From positions 17,696,452 through 17,760,451 of the forward strand of contig JAPTYO010000002.1 of NCBI GenBank assembly GCA_036873135.1: a DNA stretch of 64,000 nucleotides. The letters run 5' to 3'. This document shows, piece after piece, positions 10,641 through 22,511 of this stretch. The notes beneath the pieces were generated by a model. That model was not told the origin of the DNA. It was given only the letters and a program-made list of their open reading frames with translations, and ran no database searches. Positions within the stretch are counted from its first letter, which is position 1. Each line of letters begins with the position of its first letter. The translations under genes were made by a program, and so were the position numbers. Origin of the DNA: Clarkia xantiana subsp. parviflora. Its lineage: Eukaryota; Streptophyta; Magnoliopsida; Myrtales; Onagraceae.

Positions 10641-10872
10641 TTTTTTTTTTTTTGTAAAGGAAGCACATTTTATAACAAATCAATATAGGAGCATTCTTAC
10701 AACAACACCCAACCAGAACAACCAAGACAACCTATCCTTAATAAACAACTAAACCCTCTGAAACATTAGGAGGAAACAAGCACCCAAAGAAGTTCAACAA
10801 AATGGATCTCTTAGCGAGATCATGAGCTAGACTAACAAAAGACCTAGCTACCTTACAGAAGGTTAAGTTTAC

Positions 10873-11796
10873 CAAGGTTGTCAGGATCGAGATTCTAACT
10901 TGTATCGGTGAAGTGTAGGATCAGATCGTTTGTAGGATCGGATCAGGGATCGTATGATCCTACAAAAAAATTGCGGATTAATTCGCAGTAAAAATAATCT
11001 AATCTTCTCTAATGAAGAAATAACCAAATCTAATATCAAATCACCAAAATTGTATTCTAAACATTAAAATTAAGTCCTAACTTATAAACAGGTAAGTTCA
11101 ACGAATAAAGTACTGAATAACATTAAATTAGTTCAAAATTCAAACTTCTAACTAATAATAATTATCTATAGCAACATCATCAACTATATCCAAGTCTTCA
11201 TTAGCTCCAAAATACCATCTATAATATTTTGAATATCATCTAAGTTTAAGTTCAAACCATCTTAATCATTTGAGTTAATACTCGTAATTGTACTTGCGTG
11301 GTTATTTTCACATAAATTATTTGAAAAATAAAATTCAAGTATAAAAAAGTTTAACTAAATGAAAGTTAAAAAGGAAATATCAAGTTGGACACTTGAACTG
11401 GAGAAGAAAACGAATAGAATAGGTGAAGAAGAACTGATTTTTTTGGTTGCAAAGAAGAACATAATACAGATGAGTCACGTTTGGTTTACATTTACCACCC
11501 AATATCCATTAAATTTTATATTCATTCATTTATTCTAATAAATCTGTCGAGGAGGGTAAATAAACATTCAATTTATAATTACTAATTAGTGTGTCAAAAA
11601 TTAAAAAAATCTCATTTTAGATAGGATCGTGTAGGATCACGATCCTAACCGATCCTGACCGATTCTACGATCTGGCGCTGGATCCTACTCTGATCCTAAG
11701 TGTTAGCGATCCTAGGAGCGATCCGTGTCGATTTAGCCTTGTAGGATCTTAGGATCGTACGATCCTACGACCCGGATCGCGATCCTGACAACCTTG
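10873..11796 (+). mobile_element. hAT-like MITE, copy 1 (924 bp, 8-bp TSD)
   Basis: Starts CAAGGTTGTCAGGATC and ends GATCCTGACAACCTTG. It is flanked by AAGTTTAC at 10865-10872 and 11797-11804, an exact 8-bp duplication of the size made by hAT transposases. Subterminal regions are full of GATCCTA / TAGGATC words (for example ATCGTACGATCCTACGA), and the centre is AT-rich without coding capacity. It interrupts the RNase H end of the LINE, so it is younger than that copy. Copies 2 and 3 are at 14672 and 16405. Confidence 0.85.
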
Positions 11797-13222
11797 AAGT
11801 TTACAAACAAGTCACTAAGAACAGAAATATCTGATAACACCCCATGAAAGATAGTCGGAGGATTACTAGGATCCAAAATAGCTACAACCAAGATGCTTGA
11901 ATCTGACGACAAAGAGAATGAGTGATGAGAAAACCGTTGTGCCATAACCAGACCCGCTCTAACTGTAACTGCATCAACTAGCAAAGAATCAGAGCCAGAA
12001 CAAAAAACAGTAGAGACACCCTGCAACCATTTCCGTCATCAAACATAAGAGCGACACTTACAATGGACATAGAATCAACATGTACAACGCCATATGTGAT
12101 GAGCCTCCATACAGGGCGTGATGTAGCACCCACTACTGATGTGCTGGTGGTGGAGGCTGGGATGAAGGCCTCCCTGCTCTGGTACCTGCAATATTAGAAT
12201 AAATAACTTCCAGATTAGTAAATAATGAAGACATAAGAGACATTGTATTGGGAATATCTGATCTTCTTTTTCTAAACACCACCTCATTCCTAACTAGTCA
12301 AATAGACCAAAACACCAGACACTTTTAGGACATTGTCCTCCGTTGATGGATTTTGGTAAGACAGTTACCATCATTCCAAAAAAGCCACTCCATAACAGAT
12401 GATACAGGTAATGCTTTTGTGTTATCACCAAGAGGGCTAACAAACCAAATACGGGAAGCAAAAGGGAAAGCCCACATTAAGTGATTTCAGGATCCCACCT
12501 CAAGCAGACACATGAGACATAGGTGATTAATATGAGCTATATGTCGTTGAAGATTTATCCATAAAACTAAATCTCTGTTGCAACCCTTCCAAACGAACAT
12601 CTAAATCTTTGGATGCAATTGGAAAAGACCAAAACCTACTCCAAAAAGTAGGACTAATAGTCATAGGGGGATGCAGAGCTAGAGCCATGATTTTAAGAGT
12701 GAAAAAGTGAACGAAGAAGGTGATATCCTGACTTCACAGGATAATTCCATGACCTGTGATGTAGCCAAACAAAACAGTCTGGTGTAGAGAACATATGGAT
12801 ACCTATATCAACTATTATTTGTGTTATAACTGGATGTAAGAGCTTTGACAATTGTTGCATCCTCCAGGTTCTTGTGTCAGGGTCTATAAAAGAAATAACA
12901 TTTCTTGGGTTACCATCATCAACACCAATCATCCACTGAAGAAGGGACGAAATGTTTGAGACCCAAGAGTCAATCCAAAAATAAATATATTGACTGACCC
13001 AACTAACCACCTAATAGAAATACAGAGAAAATGTCTCCATTCTATCAAAGATTTCCACACATAGAAATGATTAGCTGAATAGGATGTTGTAAAGAATGAA
13101 GAATATGGAAAATATTTCTGCTTCAATATTGAAGGCCAAAGAGAATCTATAGATGTTATCAGTCTCCACAATTGTTTAAACAGCAGAGTAATGTTTTGAA
13201 TTCTAAAATTCTTAAAACCCAA

Positions 13223-13236
13223 CCCCCCCCCCCCCC
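13223..13236. repeat. Poly-C tract (14 C)
   Basis: Uninterrupted C run inside the LINE remnant. Together with the 21-base run at 13466 it may reflect slippage or an assembly artefact. Confidence 0.8.
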
Positions 13237-13465
13237 TTCCTTCTTACTCCTAGTAAGCTCTATCCAAGAAATCCAATGGATTCCCACTCTCTCAAAAGAG
13301 TTTTTCCACTGAAACTGTTGTATTATTTGTTCCAATTTATCAAAAACATGAAAAGGAAGCTTCAAACAACTCATGGTGTAAATGGAAATAGATGAGGCAA
13401 TTAATTTAATAAAATCTTCTTTTCCAGCAGGTGTTAAAAAATTTGACATCCATTCCTAAATTCTA

Positions 13466-13486
13466 CCCCCCCCCCCCCCCCCCCCC
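13466..13486. repeat. Poly-C tract (21 C)
   Basis: The longest C homopolymer in the window, inside the LINE remnant. It would be poly-G on the LINE coding strand. Confidence 0.8.
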
Positions 13487-14552
13487 ACTCTCTCAATTAA
13501 AGAGGCCCCAATAGATTTCTTTTGAGAAAATCAGTTTATAGGGAGACCTAAATACTTATCAGAATCTCGCATCTCCAAAACTCAAAAGTTGTTGTCAATT
13601 GATGTCTAATAGAGTGAGAAACATTCATACTAAACCTGATTGAAGACTCATGGAAATTGATACATTGACTAGATTGTTGCACATACTACGCTAAAATGTT
13701 ATGAATGATATGCAGGTTATCGAGTGTAGCTTCTAGAAAGAAAAATATATCAATCAATAAACAGTTAGTGGGATATTGCTTGGCAGTTGGAATCAGATTT
13801 GATACCTTTGAGGTTAGATATATGCTGTGATAAAGACATATGTGCAGACAAAACCTCAGAGCGGAGAATAAACTAAAAAAAGGAGAGGGGATTGCATTGA
13901 CGTAATCCTCTAGTTGGAGTAATAATAGCAGAATGTGACTCATCGATAAAGATGCTCATAGAAGTAGAGGTAACACATTTTATACCCCATGAAATAAACC
14001 TTGATGGGAAACCAATGGTATGAAGGACAACCCTAATGAATAAATGCCACTCAATTCTGTCATAAGTCTTGCTCGTGAGGTAACACATTTCATACCCCAT
14101 GAAATAAACTTTGATGGGAAACCAAGGGTATGAAGGACAACCCTAAGGAAAGGCCACTCAATTCCGTCATAAGACCTACACGCCCTACCCTCCATTTTTT
14201 AATAGTATGGAGTAACTCCCGAGCTAGAAGAATATTATCTGTAATGAGTCACCCGGAACAAAAACACTTTGAAAGGGGATATGAGGGAAGGCAAATGATG
14301 CTTCAACCAGTTAGCCAAGACCTTAGAAATAATTTTATAGGTCGTATTACAGAGACTGATAGGTCGCCATTGAAAAATAGATTGATGTTGAGCCACCTTA
14401 GGAATAAGGACTACATGGGTGTGAATAGTTTCCCTTAGCAGGTGACCAGTCTAGAAAAAATTATGAGCTGAGAGGTAAGTTTCTGGGGACACTACTGGTT
14501 AGTTTAGTATAAATGTTTAATTTCATTCACGTGATGAAATTAGTTTTATAAC

Positions 14553-14556
<4 letters not shown>

Positions 14557-14622
<66 letters not shown>
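14557..14622. repeat. (AT)n microsatellite
   Basis: About 33 uninterrupted AT units between the LINE and the second MITE. Confidence 0.95.
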
Positions 14623-14624
<2 letters not shown>

Positions 14625-14671
14625 AGTATTAATCTAAATAAAATTGATTTCTAAGACGACCGGGTGAGTAT

Positions 14672-15643
14672 CAAGGTTGTAAGGATCGCAATCCGGATCG
14701 TACGATCCTAAGATCCTACAAGGCTTAATCGATCTGAATCGCTCCTAAGATCGCTAGCACTTAGGATCGGAGTAGGATCGAGCGCACGGATCGTAGGATC
14801 GGTCATGATCGGTTAGGATCGTGATCCTACACGATCCTATCTAAAATGAGATTTTTTAATTATGGACTCACTAATTAGTAATTATTAATTTATAGCCCAA
14901 TGACATTTTGATTTGGATAATTATAAATTGAATGCTTATTTACCATCCTCGACGGATTTATTAAAATAAATGAATTAATATAAAATTTAATGGATATTGG
15001 GTGGGTAAAGGTAAACCAAACGTGACTCATTTGTATTATGTTCTTCTTTGCAACCAAAAAAATCGGTTCTTCTTCCCATATTCTATTCTCTTCTTCTCTA
15101 GTTCAAGTGTTAAACTATTGATATATCTTTTTTTAACTTTCATTAGTTAAACTTTTTTATACTTGAATTCTATTTTTCAAATCATTTAGGTGAAAATAAC
15201 CACGCAGGTACAAGTACGAGTATTATCAATTGATTAATGTGGCTTGGACTTAAACTTAGATGATATTCAAGATATTAAAGATGGTGATGATTTTGGAGCT
15301 AATGAAGACTTTGATATAGTTGATGATGTTGCTATAGATAATTATTATTAGTTAGAAGTTTGATCTTTGAACTAATATAATATTATTCAGTACTTTATTT
15401 GTTGAACTTACATGTTTATTTAAAAATTTAGATCTTAATTTTAATGTTTAAAGTACTTTAGGATAATATTTTTGTGATTTGATATTAGATTAAGTTATTT
15501 TTTCACTAGAGAAGAATATATTATTTTTATTGTGAAATTATTTGTAAATTTTGTAGGATGATACGATTATCGATCCGATCCTACAAACGATCTGATCCTA
15601 CAGTTCACTGATCTAAGTTAGTATCTCGATCCTGACAACCTTG
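14672..15643 (-). mobile_element. hAT-like MITE, copy 2, inverted (972 bp, 8-bp TSD)
   Basis: Begins CAAGGTTGTAAGGATC and ends GATCCTGACAACCTTG, with GTGAGTAT at 14664-14671 and 15644-15651 (exact 8 bp). The interior aligns with copy 1 in the opposite orientation, for example the AATAATTATTATTAGTTAG / CTAACTAATAATAATTAT block and the CAACATCATCAACTATATC block. Confidence 0.85.
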
Positions 15644-15651
15644 GTGAGTAT

Positions 15652-16404
15652 ACACTAAACAAATAATAAATATACAGAAACTCAAAAAAGTACCGTCATT
15701 AAATATATATTTTTAAGTAATTTAGAGAACAATATAGAAAATAATTCAAACTTTAGTACGTTTGTTGTATATATCGACTAGTTAGTACAAAAAGTAAAAC
15801 CATTAATTTTATCACGAATAAAGAAATGAATAAAATAAATTATGAAGAAAAGAGGAATCAAGATAAACCACTTATGTTTACCAAAAAAAAAATAAATAAA
15901 TAAACCACTTTATTTATGAGAGTTCGAATACAACATAGCGACAAACAGTACATGGCTGAATGTTCTTTTTGAAAAAAGAAAGATCAATGTAAAAGAAGCA
16001 TGAAAGAAAATAAACTTATAGGATCGATAAAAAAAAAACAATCTGTTTGTTGGATGAATGTGTATCAGTGGGGAACAAAACATGTAAGAGTAACATGGGC
16101 TATTAGCGGGGTCCGCCTAATCATAAAAAAATCTGATTCGAGATCAATATGGGCCTGAGACACCATGTGGGCTGGTTCGTAGCATCCCACTAAAAGGTAA
16201 AATACCAGAATACCCTCGGTCACTTCCTAAAAGGACAAGGATGTGGTGTCAGCTCAGGAGATCTTTCTCGTGATTAGCCGCAAAAGGCGGCGGTCTGTTC
16301 CCCTCCATGCATGTGCTCATATTTTGTCTTCCCTACACAAACAATGATGTAATTAATTAGATTTATTGTTATTCAACGTAAAACTACTTATGCAATGTTA
16401 GATG
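15652..16404. other. Intergenic, no gene seen
   Basis: AT-rich to 16070. Then comes a higher-GC stretch (16080-16330) containing GGGGTCCGCC, CAGCTCAGGAGATC and a GCCGCAAAAGGCGGC hairpin; no frame or known family was recognised. Confidence 0.35.
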
Positions 16405-17241
16405 CAAGGTTATTAATTGGGATAGGAATCCTAGTTAACATCGGTAAATCATAAGATCATATTATTTGTATGGTCGGATTAAGATAGTAAAATCCTTTAA
16501 AATTTTATCAATTATTTTATCATAAAATCAATTACTACTATTCTTGAAATGAAGAAATAACTTAATATTATATTAGATTAGCAAAATAGTATCCAAAAAG
16601 AACGTTGTAAACATTAAAATTAAGTTGTAAATTCTAAATAAACATTAAGTTTAAAAAAGTTCAAACTTATAACTAATAATAATTATTTATAACAACATCA
16701 TCAACTCTATTCAATGTTTCATCAACTTAAAATTATTAGCTTAGGTAAAATCTAAAATATTATCCACGTTTATGTCAAACTCATATTAATCATTTGAGTT
16801 ATTAGTCATACTTATACTTGCAAATAATATGAAAAGGAAAATTAACGGTAAAGAAGTTTAACTAATGAAATTTAAAAACGAATTATCAAGTTAGTCATAA
16901 AAAACATACATGTTTCAATCTATTCTAAGTAAAAGAAAGTTAACTGAGTCTACTAAGTCTAAACAGAACTGGAGAGGCAAAAAATGTAACATACCATTTT
17001 GTGTTTTTTACATTCCTTTTACTTATTAATTTATTATAAAATATAATTAGAATTATGGTATAAATAATAAGTATAATAAGTCTCTAAATTGCAATTAGCG
17101 GATTAAATTATTAAAAAAATCAATTTATGTATAATTTTTTAGAATTACAATTATGACATCCTACGATCCAACTCCCAATCCTAAGGCAAGCCTTACTGGT
17201 AGAAATGATTCGGATCGCGATCCTAATTCCTAACAACTATA
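16405..17241 (+). mobile_element. hAT-like MITE, copy 3, diverged
   Basis: Starts CAAGGTTATTAATTGGGAT and ends near ATCCTAATTCCTAACAACTA. The interior aligns with copy 1 in the same orientation (TTGTAAACATTAAAATTAAG; AACTAATAATAATTATTTAT; AACATCATCAACTCTATTC). The flanks GTTAGATG (16397-16404) and GTAAGATA (17242-17249) match at 6 of 8 positions, a worn TSD. It is clearly the oldest of the three copies. Confidence 0.65.
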
Positions 17242-17529
17242 GTAAGATAGCGAATTCCTTTTACACTGTTCAAGCAATGTAGGCACATAATTAGTGTCTC
17301 AAACTTGGAAAATACTTAAAAATTGGCTACCGGGAAACAGTTTTTCTATTGCTATGATTTTTATTTTTATTTTTGCCATGAATTGGTATGATTCATTCAG
17401 CCAAAAAAGGCGGGACATAAGCAATGTCTAACAAAATTATTAACGACTAAAAAAAAAGTGTGTGAACTGTAAATTCAACCTCAAACTTAAGCAAGATTTT
17501 AATGTGGTCCTCAAATTTAGAGTGAACCG

Positions 17530-18340
17530 ATTTCTTTCCGCAATAACCGGTGTCCAAAGAAACAAACGTCATCTATCTAGGACTTTTCTGGCATGCTCCA
17601 GAATCAGCCTGCTTCTTGTGCTTTGCAGGGGTGTAATGGATGTAATTAAAAAGTGAAAGGTCAGTTGGGCAATATAATTGGTCGGTTCGGTCATCAATTA
17701 TATTGGTTCGGATAGCAATTGTTAGTTACGGTAGACTTGTGTTTATGTTCTACTCTATTCTCACCGTGGATAGGATGGATTATAGGAAGGAGGCTGGTAG
17801 CACATTCTTCTTTCTGCGTTTTACTTATCTGATTCTTTCCGTCTTCTTCTCCAATCTAGATAGATTTAGTGCAGCTCCAAGAGAATTGAATGGATTTGAA
17901 TTGGACTAATAGGTCTCCAGAAAAATTTTCATGATCGGTGCTTCAATTGGGTTGAATTGAATTGGATTTCGCCAAAAACCTTCTCCTCTGCCCAAGTTAG
18001 TTCTATGCGTCTCTGCGATGGGTTTTGTAATGCCCGAGTGATAAGAACTGGGCATAGCTTTATTCTTCATATGGTATGTACTGGCAGCTTAGATATATAT
18101 CATATGTATGTATAAACACAAACTTATCTTTATTAGCAGTGTTTTAGTACACCGTGAAGCTAGCTTGTGGAGCTGTTTATTTCATATTTGGTCTCTATTG
18201 GCTTTATCAAACAATAAATATCGGTGATTGTTTTTTTTCTTCAGTTTCTGGGTTATTCCACTTAGTATTTTGAACATGTAGCGATGTTTGCTTCTATGCT
18301 TCCAAATGCAATAAATATATATGGTTTAATAAATGTTATT
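17530..18340 (+). repeat. Left arm of a large inverted duplication
   Basis: Aligns with the reverse complement of about 21080-21830 with many small differences. Landmarks in order: CATGCTCCAGAATCAGCCTGC, ATGGATGTAATTAAAAAGTG, CGTCTTCTTCTCCAATCTAG, AGCTCCAAGAGAATTGAATG, GTGATAAGAACTGGGCATAG, CTTATTCTTCATATGG, AAGCTAGCTTGTGGAG and CAAACAATAAATATCGGTGA. At 18080 CATATG|GTATGT looks like a splice donor, and the right arm keeps ATG|GTAAGT, so the arms probably derive from the 5' exon and first intron of a gene. No protein is recognised. Confidence 0.65.
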
Positions 18341-18631
18341 TGTTGAAATTTGGTTCACTTTTCACGTTCTTGAAAAATATCAAGTTTATGGGGATTCTGT
18401 TCTATAGAAAGAACTCAAATGTGAGAGATATGATTAAGGTACATATGAACCGAAGATGTACGAACTACTACTATTATAAACAATAGTTCATATTTACCAA
18501 TATTATTGTTATATCTGTAAATGCAACCTTTATTTGGACTTTTCCACACGGAGCCTGGAAATATGTTGTGAATTTCGTCATTGCATTTTCCTATATAGAT
18601 CATGAAAATCACTCAATACCTCGGCTCGAAG

Positions 18632-19475
18632 ATGAGAGACACTACTACTTGGGTGGCTGCTTCAGGGACACCACCCCATTTTTCTAGGCCTTCTTTAAGG
18701 GATATTCAAATGTTGCTGCAGGTATTCTTCCCTTTGCCTCTTTCAATAAAGCCACTCATTATAGTGATTTAATTTGGTTGTTGACTGGTCGATAACTTGG
18801 TCTACAGGTGACCATCTTTTTTGCTTATATTTATTGATAAATGCACATGTTAGTATCTCTTCTACCATCATATGCTCTAATATACTTGGTGATTTAAGAA
18901 TGGGTGTAGATGCTGTTTAGTTAGAAGGGTCAGACTTGGAAAATTTTTACTTGGTGTTTACTGAGAAAAGTGGGAGAAAGAAAAATTTATATTATTTTTT
19001 TCCCCGGAATGTGGAATATTACGTTTACATTTTGTTACTAATCTTCATTTCGGATTTACACACTTTATTTAGTAGCATTGCTTGAGAATGATTATCCAGA
19101 CAAATGGTGCTTGAGATCCTTTGAAGTTTCAATATTTATTTACTCCATGTGCTTTTTACTTTATATATATTATTATTCTATAGTTTAAAAAGTAGCAGAG
19201 CCTTTCCCACAATCCAAAAACAAGAACTATAGGGTTTGCTGTAATCTCTGGACAAGGCTCACCTTTAGACAGTAATAATGTGAACAAATGGTTCAAGCCC
19301 GAGATTGAAGCTCCGTCCTCCATTCGGTCTATCCAGATCTTGAGGAAAAGGCCACTAAGAACCTCAAACGTTTCTACACCATTGTAAAGATTATCAAGAC
19401 CCAGTTTTTTAGCTGGGCATCCGAGCATCATGCGTTTTCACAGCAGCAGAAATCGTCAAGACCCAGTTTTTAAGT
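18632..19475 (+). pseudogene. Two broken exons of an unidentified gene
   Basis: Bases 18632-18720 can encode TTTWVAASGTPPHFSRPSLR and a following DIQMLLQ, ending at a CAG|GTATTC donor. Bases 19220-19475 encode VISGQGSPLDSNNVNKWFKP, then EIEAPSSIRSIQI. Two extra bases (CT near 19338) shift the frame, after which EEKATKNLKRFY and a lysine-rich tail follow to a stop. The pattern RPSLRDIQ...SSIRSIQIEEKA.KDLKRFY reminds me of the C-terminus of plant proteins annotated as inhibitor-of-Bruton-tyrosine-kinase-like, but this is from memory and weak. The frameshift and lack of upstream exons argue for a gene fragment that no longer works. Confidence 0.4.
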
Positions 19476-19485
19476 GGTTAAAATC

Positions 19486-21079
19486 GTCAAGCGGGAATAA
19501 TCGTTCTGAAATGTGTAAACTTTGAGTTAGTTTAAGTAGTTATTGCACAATGTACTATGTAAAGATTTGGTGTATAGATGTTCTCATTGTACATTGGCTT
19601 AATTGATAGAGTAGTGGGAGTTGGGACTAATTCTATCCACTTTTCAACTCCTCTATTAGTTATTAGTTCTTCTGATTTACTTTCAAATGATACTCTTTTA
19701 TAATTTAGTATATAGCTTACATGGGATACGCATACAAAACTAAACTTTTTTTTACTAAAAGTCAGAAACATGACCTTAATTTCCATAGGAAAAGAGAAGT
19801 GTAACGACTTAATAAGGAACCGTAAAGTATCTATTCAATGCATACTGCAATTGTATTACAGATTGGCAAATGGATGATGGAAAAATGATAAATGATATAG
19901 TAGAAATCAGACTTGATATTGGAAAATTGGAAAAGACTAACGAACACATATTCCAAAAATAGCTAGCTGGCTACGGTATCATACTAGTCATGTAGGCCAA
20001 GAAGTATTTCAACAAGCATGGATGAATTCAATTTAGCCCACATCAATATCTGCACATTTTATATATTACTATAAGCTCAACTGGCACGAATGGTAGTGAC
20101 AAGCATGAGCAAGACATTCATCTTGATCCATTTCTTTCATTTGTCAAGAATCCATGTCCAAATAACATATTTGAAAGTTAAGCAAGAAGGCATTAGCATA
20201 GCCGTCCAGTAAATTCTTTCAATCAATGAAAAATATTAACTATAGATGAAAAAAGAAAATAGAACATTAGGACCTATAGAACATAATGAAAATAAAAAAG
20301 GCACCTTTATCATCATACTAACGGAGTAGTCAAGCACAAAAATGGAATTATTGCATATGAAACATTTACAGAACTGTGCACAAATTGACAGAAGATTTAG
20401 TAGATAAGGAATTAGGTATCAATGTATAAATAACTGAAGTAATATACTGGAGCACTATCATTTTGACTTATTCAATCCCGGCTAAAATGAATTGCATAAA
20501 CTTGCTCTTGCTCGAGCTATCTCCTCCAATTTGTGGATTCTACGCAGCCCACAGAGCATGACCATACATCAATCTGTCATACAAAGAAAAACACTACTTA
20601 GTAACATCTCAGGTATGGACTCTCTATGCTATTCCAATGACATATCTACTATTCTTAGTTGTTAAGCAAGTTCCTACACATGTAAGTAACAATATTATAA
20701 GCAAGATTATGAACTGATACACATTTAACTGGTCAAAAACACATTTAACTGGTCGAAAATAACAACTTTATACTTCAGTGATACGTGTATTTATTTACGA
20801 AAATACTTGAGTTTCCAGGATCTCAAGGATATGATCAATCAGTATAAGAAAATTTACCAACTTAGTAAACATCACACAATCACTTATGTGTTAATTTCTT
20901 GATACTAAAAGAGAGAGAATGATCACGCATATAAAAGTCAAATACTCAAATACGCTTAGAGTTATTAGCAAATAGAGATCATGCAATGTCATGGGTTAGA
21001 TCCATGAGAATCAAATGATGTCTGCTATTACTACTTGACGGTGTGTGACATGGCTTGCTACCCCATAAACTGCAGTGTC
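19486..21079. other. Intergenic spacer of the inverted duplication
   Basis: AT-rich, with no conserved frame. Around 20480-20600 the minus strand is less AT-rich and could be an exon or non-coding RNA tail associated with the right arm, but nothing is recognisable. Confidence 0.3.
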
Positions 21080-21830
21080 CACATGTTAAAAATACTATGT
21101 GGAATAACCAGAAACTGCAGGAAAAAAAATCACCGATAATTATTGTTTGGCAAAGCCAATAGAGATCAGAAATGAAATAAACGCTCCACAAGCTAGCTTC
21201 ATGGAGTACTAAAACACTACTAATAAAGACAAGTTTGTGTTTATACATCATGTGATATGCAACCACCAACTATGAGTACTAAAGAAATATAAGCTGCAAG
21301 TACTTACCATATGAAGAATAAGGCTATGCCCAGTTCTTATCACTCGTGTGTTACAAAACCTATCGCAGAGACACGTAAAGCTAATTTGAGCAGAGGAGAA
21401 GGTTTAGGGTGAAATCCAATTCAATTCAACTCAATTGAAGCACCGTTCCTGGAGATTTTTTTAGAGTCCCATCAATCCAATTCAATTCTCTTGGAGCTGC
21501 AAATCAATAAACCTATCTAGATTGGAGAAGAAGACGGAAAAAATCGAATAAATAAAACGTAGAAGATAGAATGTATGCGGGAATGAAATAGAACCCTAAA
21601 ACACAAGTCTGACCGTAACCCCCGTAACCCACAGTTGCTACCCGAACTGATATATTTGATGACCGAACCGTCTAACTATATTGCACCAACTTCCTTTTAC
21701 TTTTTAATTACATTCATTGTACCCCGAAAAGCACCAGAAGCAGGCTGCTTCTGGTGCATGCCAGAAAAGTCCATCTATCTATGGGATTAATTTCTCGAAA
21801 CTGGAATTAACTTGCACCGATTCACCATAT
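21080..21830 (-). repeat. Right arm of the large inverted duplication
   Basis: Reverse-complement partner of 17530-18340. The arms differ by scattered substitutions and small indels, roughly 85 percent identity by eye. This arm contains a perfect AGCAGGCTGCT palindrome within AGCACCAGAAGCAGGCTGCT (about 21731) that the other arm has only in part. The minus-strand sequence near 21309 reads CATATG|GTAAGT, a better splice donor than in the left arm. Confidence 0.65.
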
Positions 21831-22511
21831 CCAACCACAAATTTGTTTTTCTTTGCAATAATAAATATGAGGAGAAGAAGAAGCGGAGAATAAGAGAACA
21901 AGTTCAACTAGCTGTGGTTAAATTAGTTCATTTGATGCATAGAACCAAAATTTAGTGGTTACCCTCTAACTGAATGAAAGTTGAACACTGACAGTGAAGT
22001 ATAAATGTTAAATTATGCATTTACCTATCAACTTAAAATTTTAGGACAGTTGATTAAGTAATTTTAGTTTTAATTTTCTCACGATTTTAGATTGTACATA
22101 TTGGAATCTCTGCAGCGCCGCGTTTAAATTACCTTATTTCAGCTCATACATGAGAGGTAATATTGAAACAAATGTTGAATCATGTCTTAAGTATAATCTT
22201 AAAAATGTTTGCAAATGAGCAATTATATTTTCACGCAAATATAAGAGAGCAATTCAATATTATTATTTTTCCCGAAAAATAAAGAATGCACAGAGTACTT
22301 CATGCTCTATTGAATAGACATGGTATAAGCCAGCCTATAGGGCGATAGATCTAAATTCTAATTAAAGTAAGGAGATCAGTTAACGAAAAATATTATTCGA
22401 GACCCTAACTTTAGAAATTATATACTCTCTTATATATATGACTTGGACACAATTGTGCATCCCTCAAATGCTTTACCTTGAGTGATGTTACTTCTAATTT
22501 CTATATCTATC
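21831..22511. other. Intergenic, no gene seen
   Basis: AT-rich sequence without a conserved frame. The phrase TTTAGGACAGTTGATTAAGT at about 22040 recurs in similar form (TTTAGAACAGTTGGTCGAGT) at 43100, suggesting a dispersed repeat. Confidence 0.3.

Larger units (their letters stand above)
10641..14460 (-). pseudogene. Decayed L1-type LINE, split by a MITE at 10873-11796
   Basis: The poly-T run at 10641-10653 marks the poly(A) end. On the minus strand, from 5' to 3', I read RT motifs near 14440-13860 (PISLCNTTYKIISKVLANWL, YDRIEWHLF, RGLRQCNPLS). A thumb/zf-RVT region follows at 13450-12690, and RNase H-like sequence at 12026-11800 that resumes past the MITE near 10870-10700. Stops and frameshifts are frequent. 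A segment of about 110 bp around the GFPS(R/K)FISWG motif is tandemly duplicated (13968-14080 and 14081-14180). Two C homopolymers lie inside (13223-13236, 13466-13486). The endonuclease and ORF1 are missing, so the copy is 5' truncated. Confidence 0.75.
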
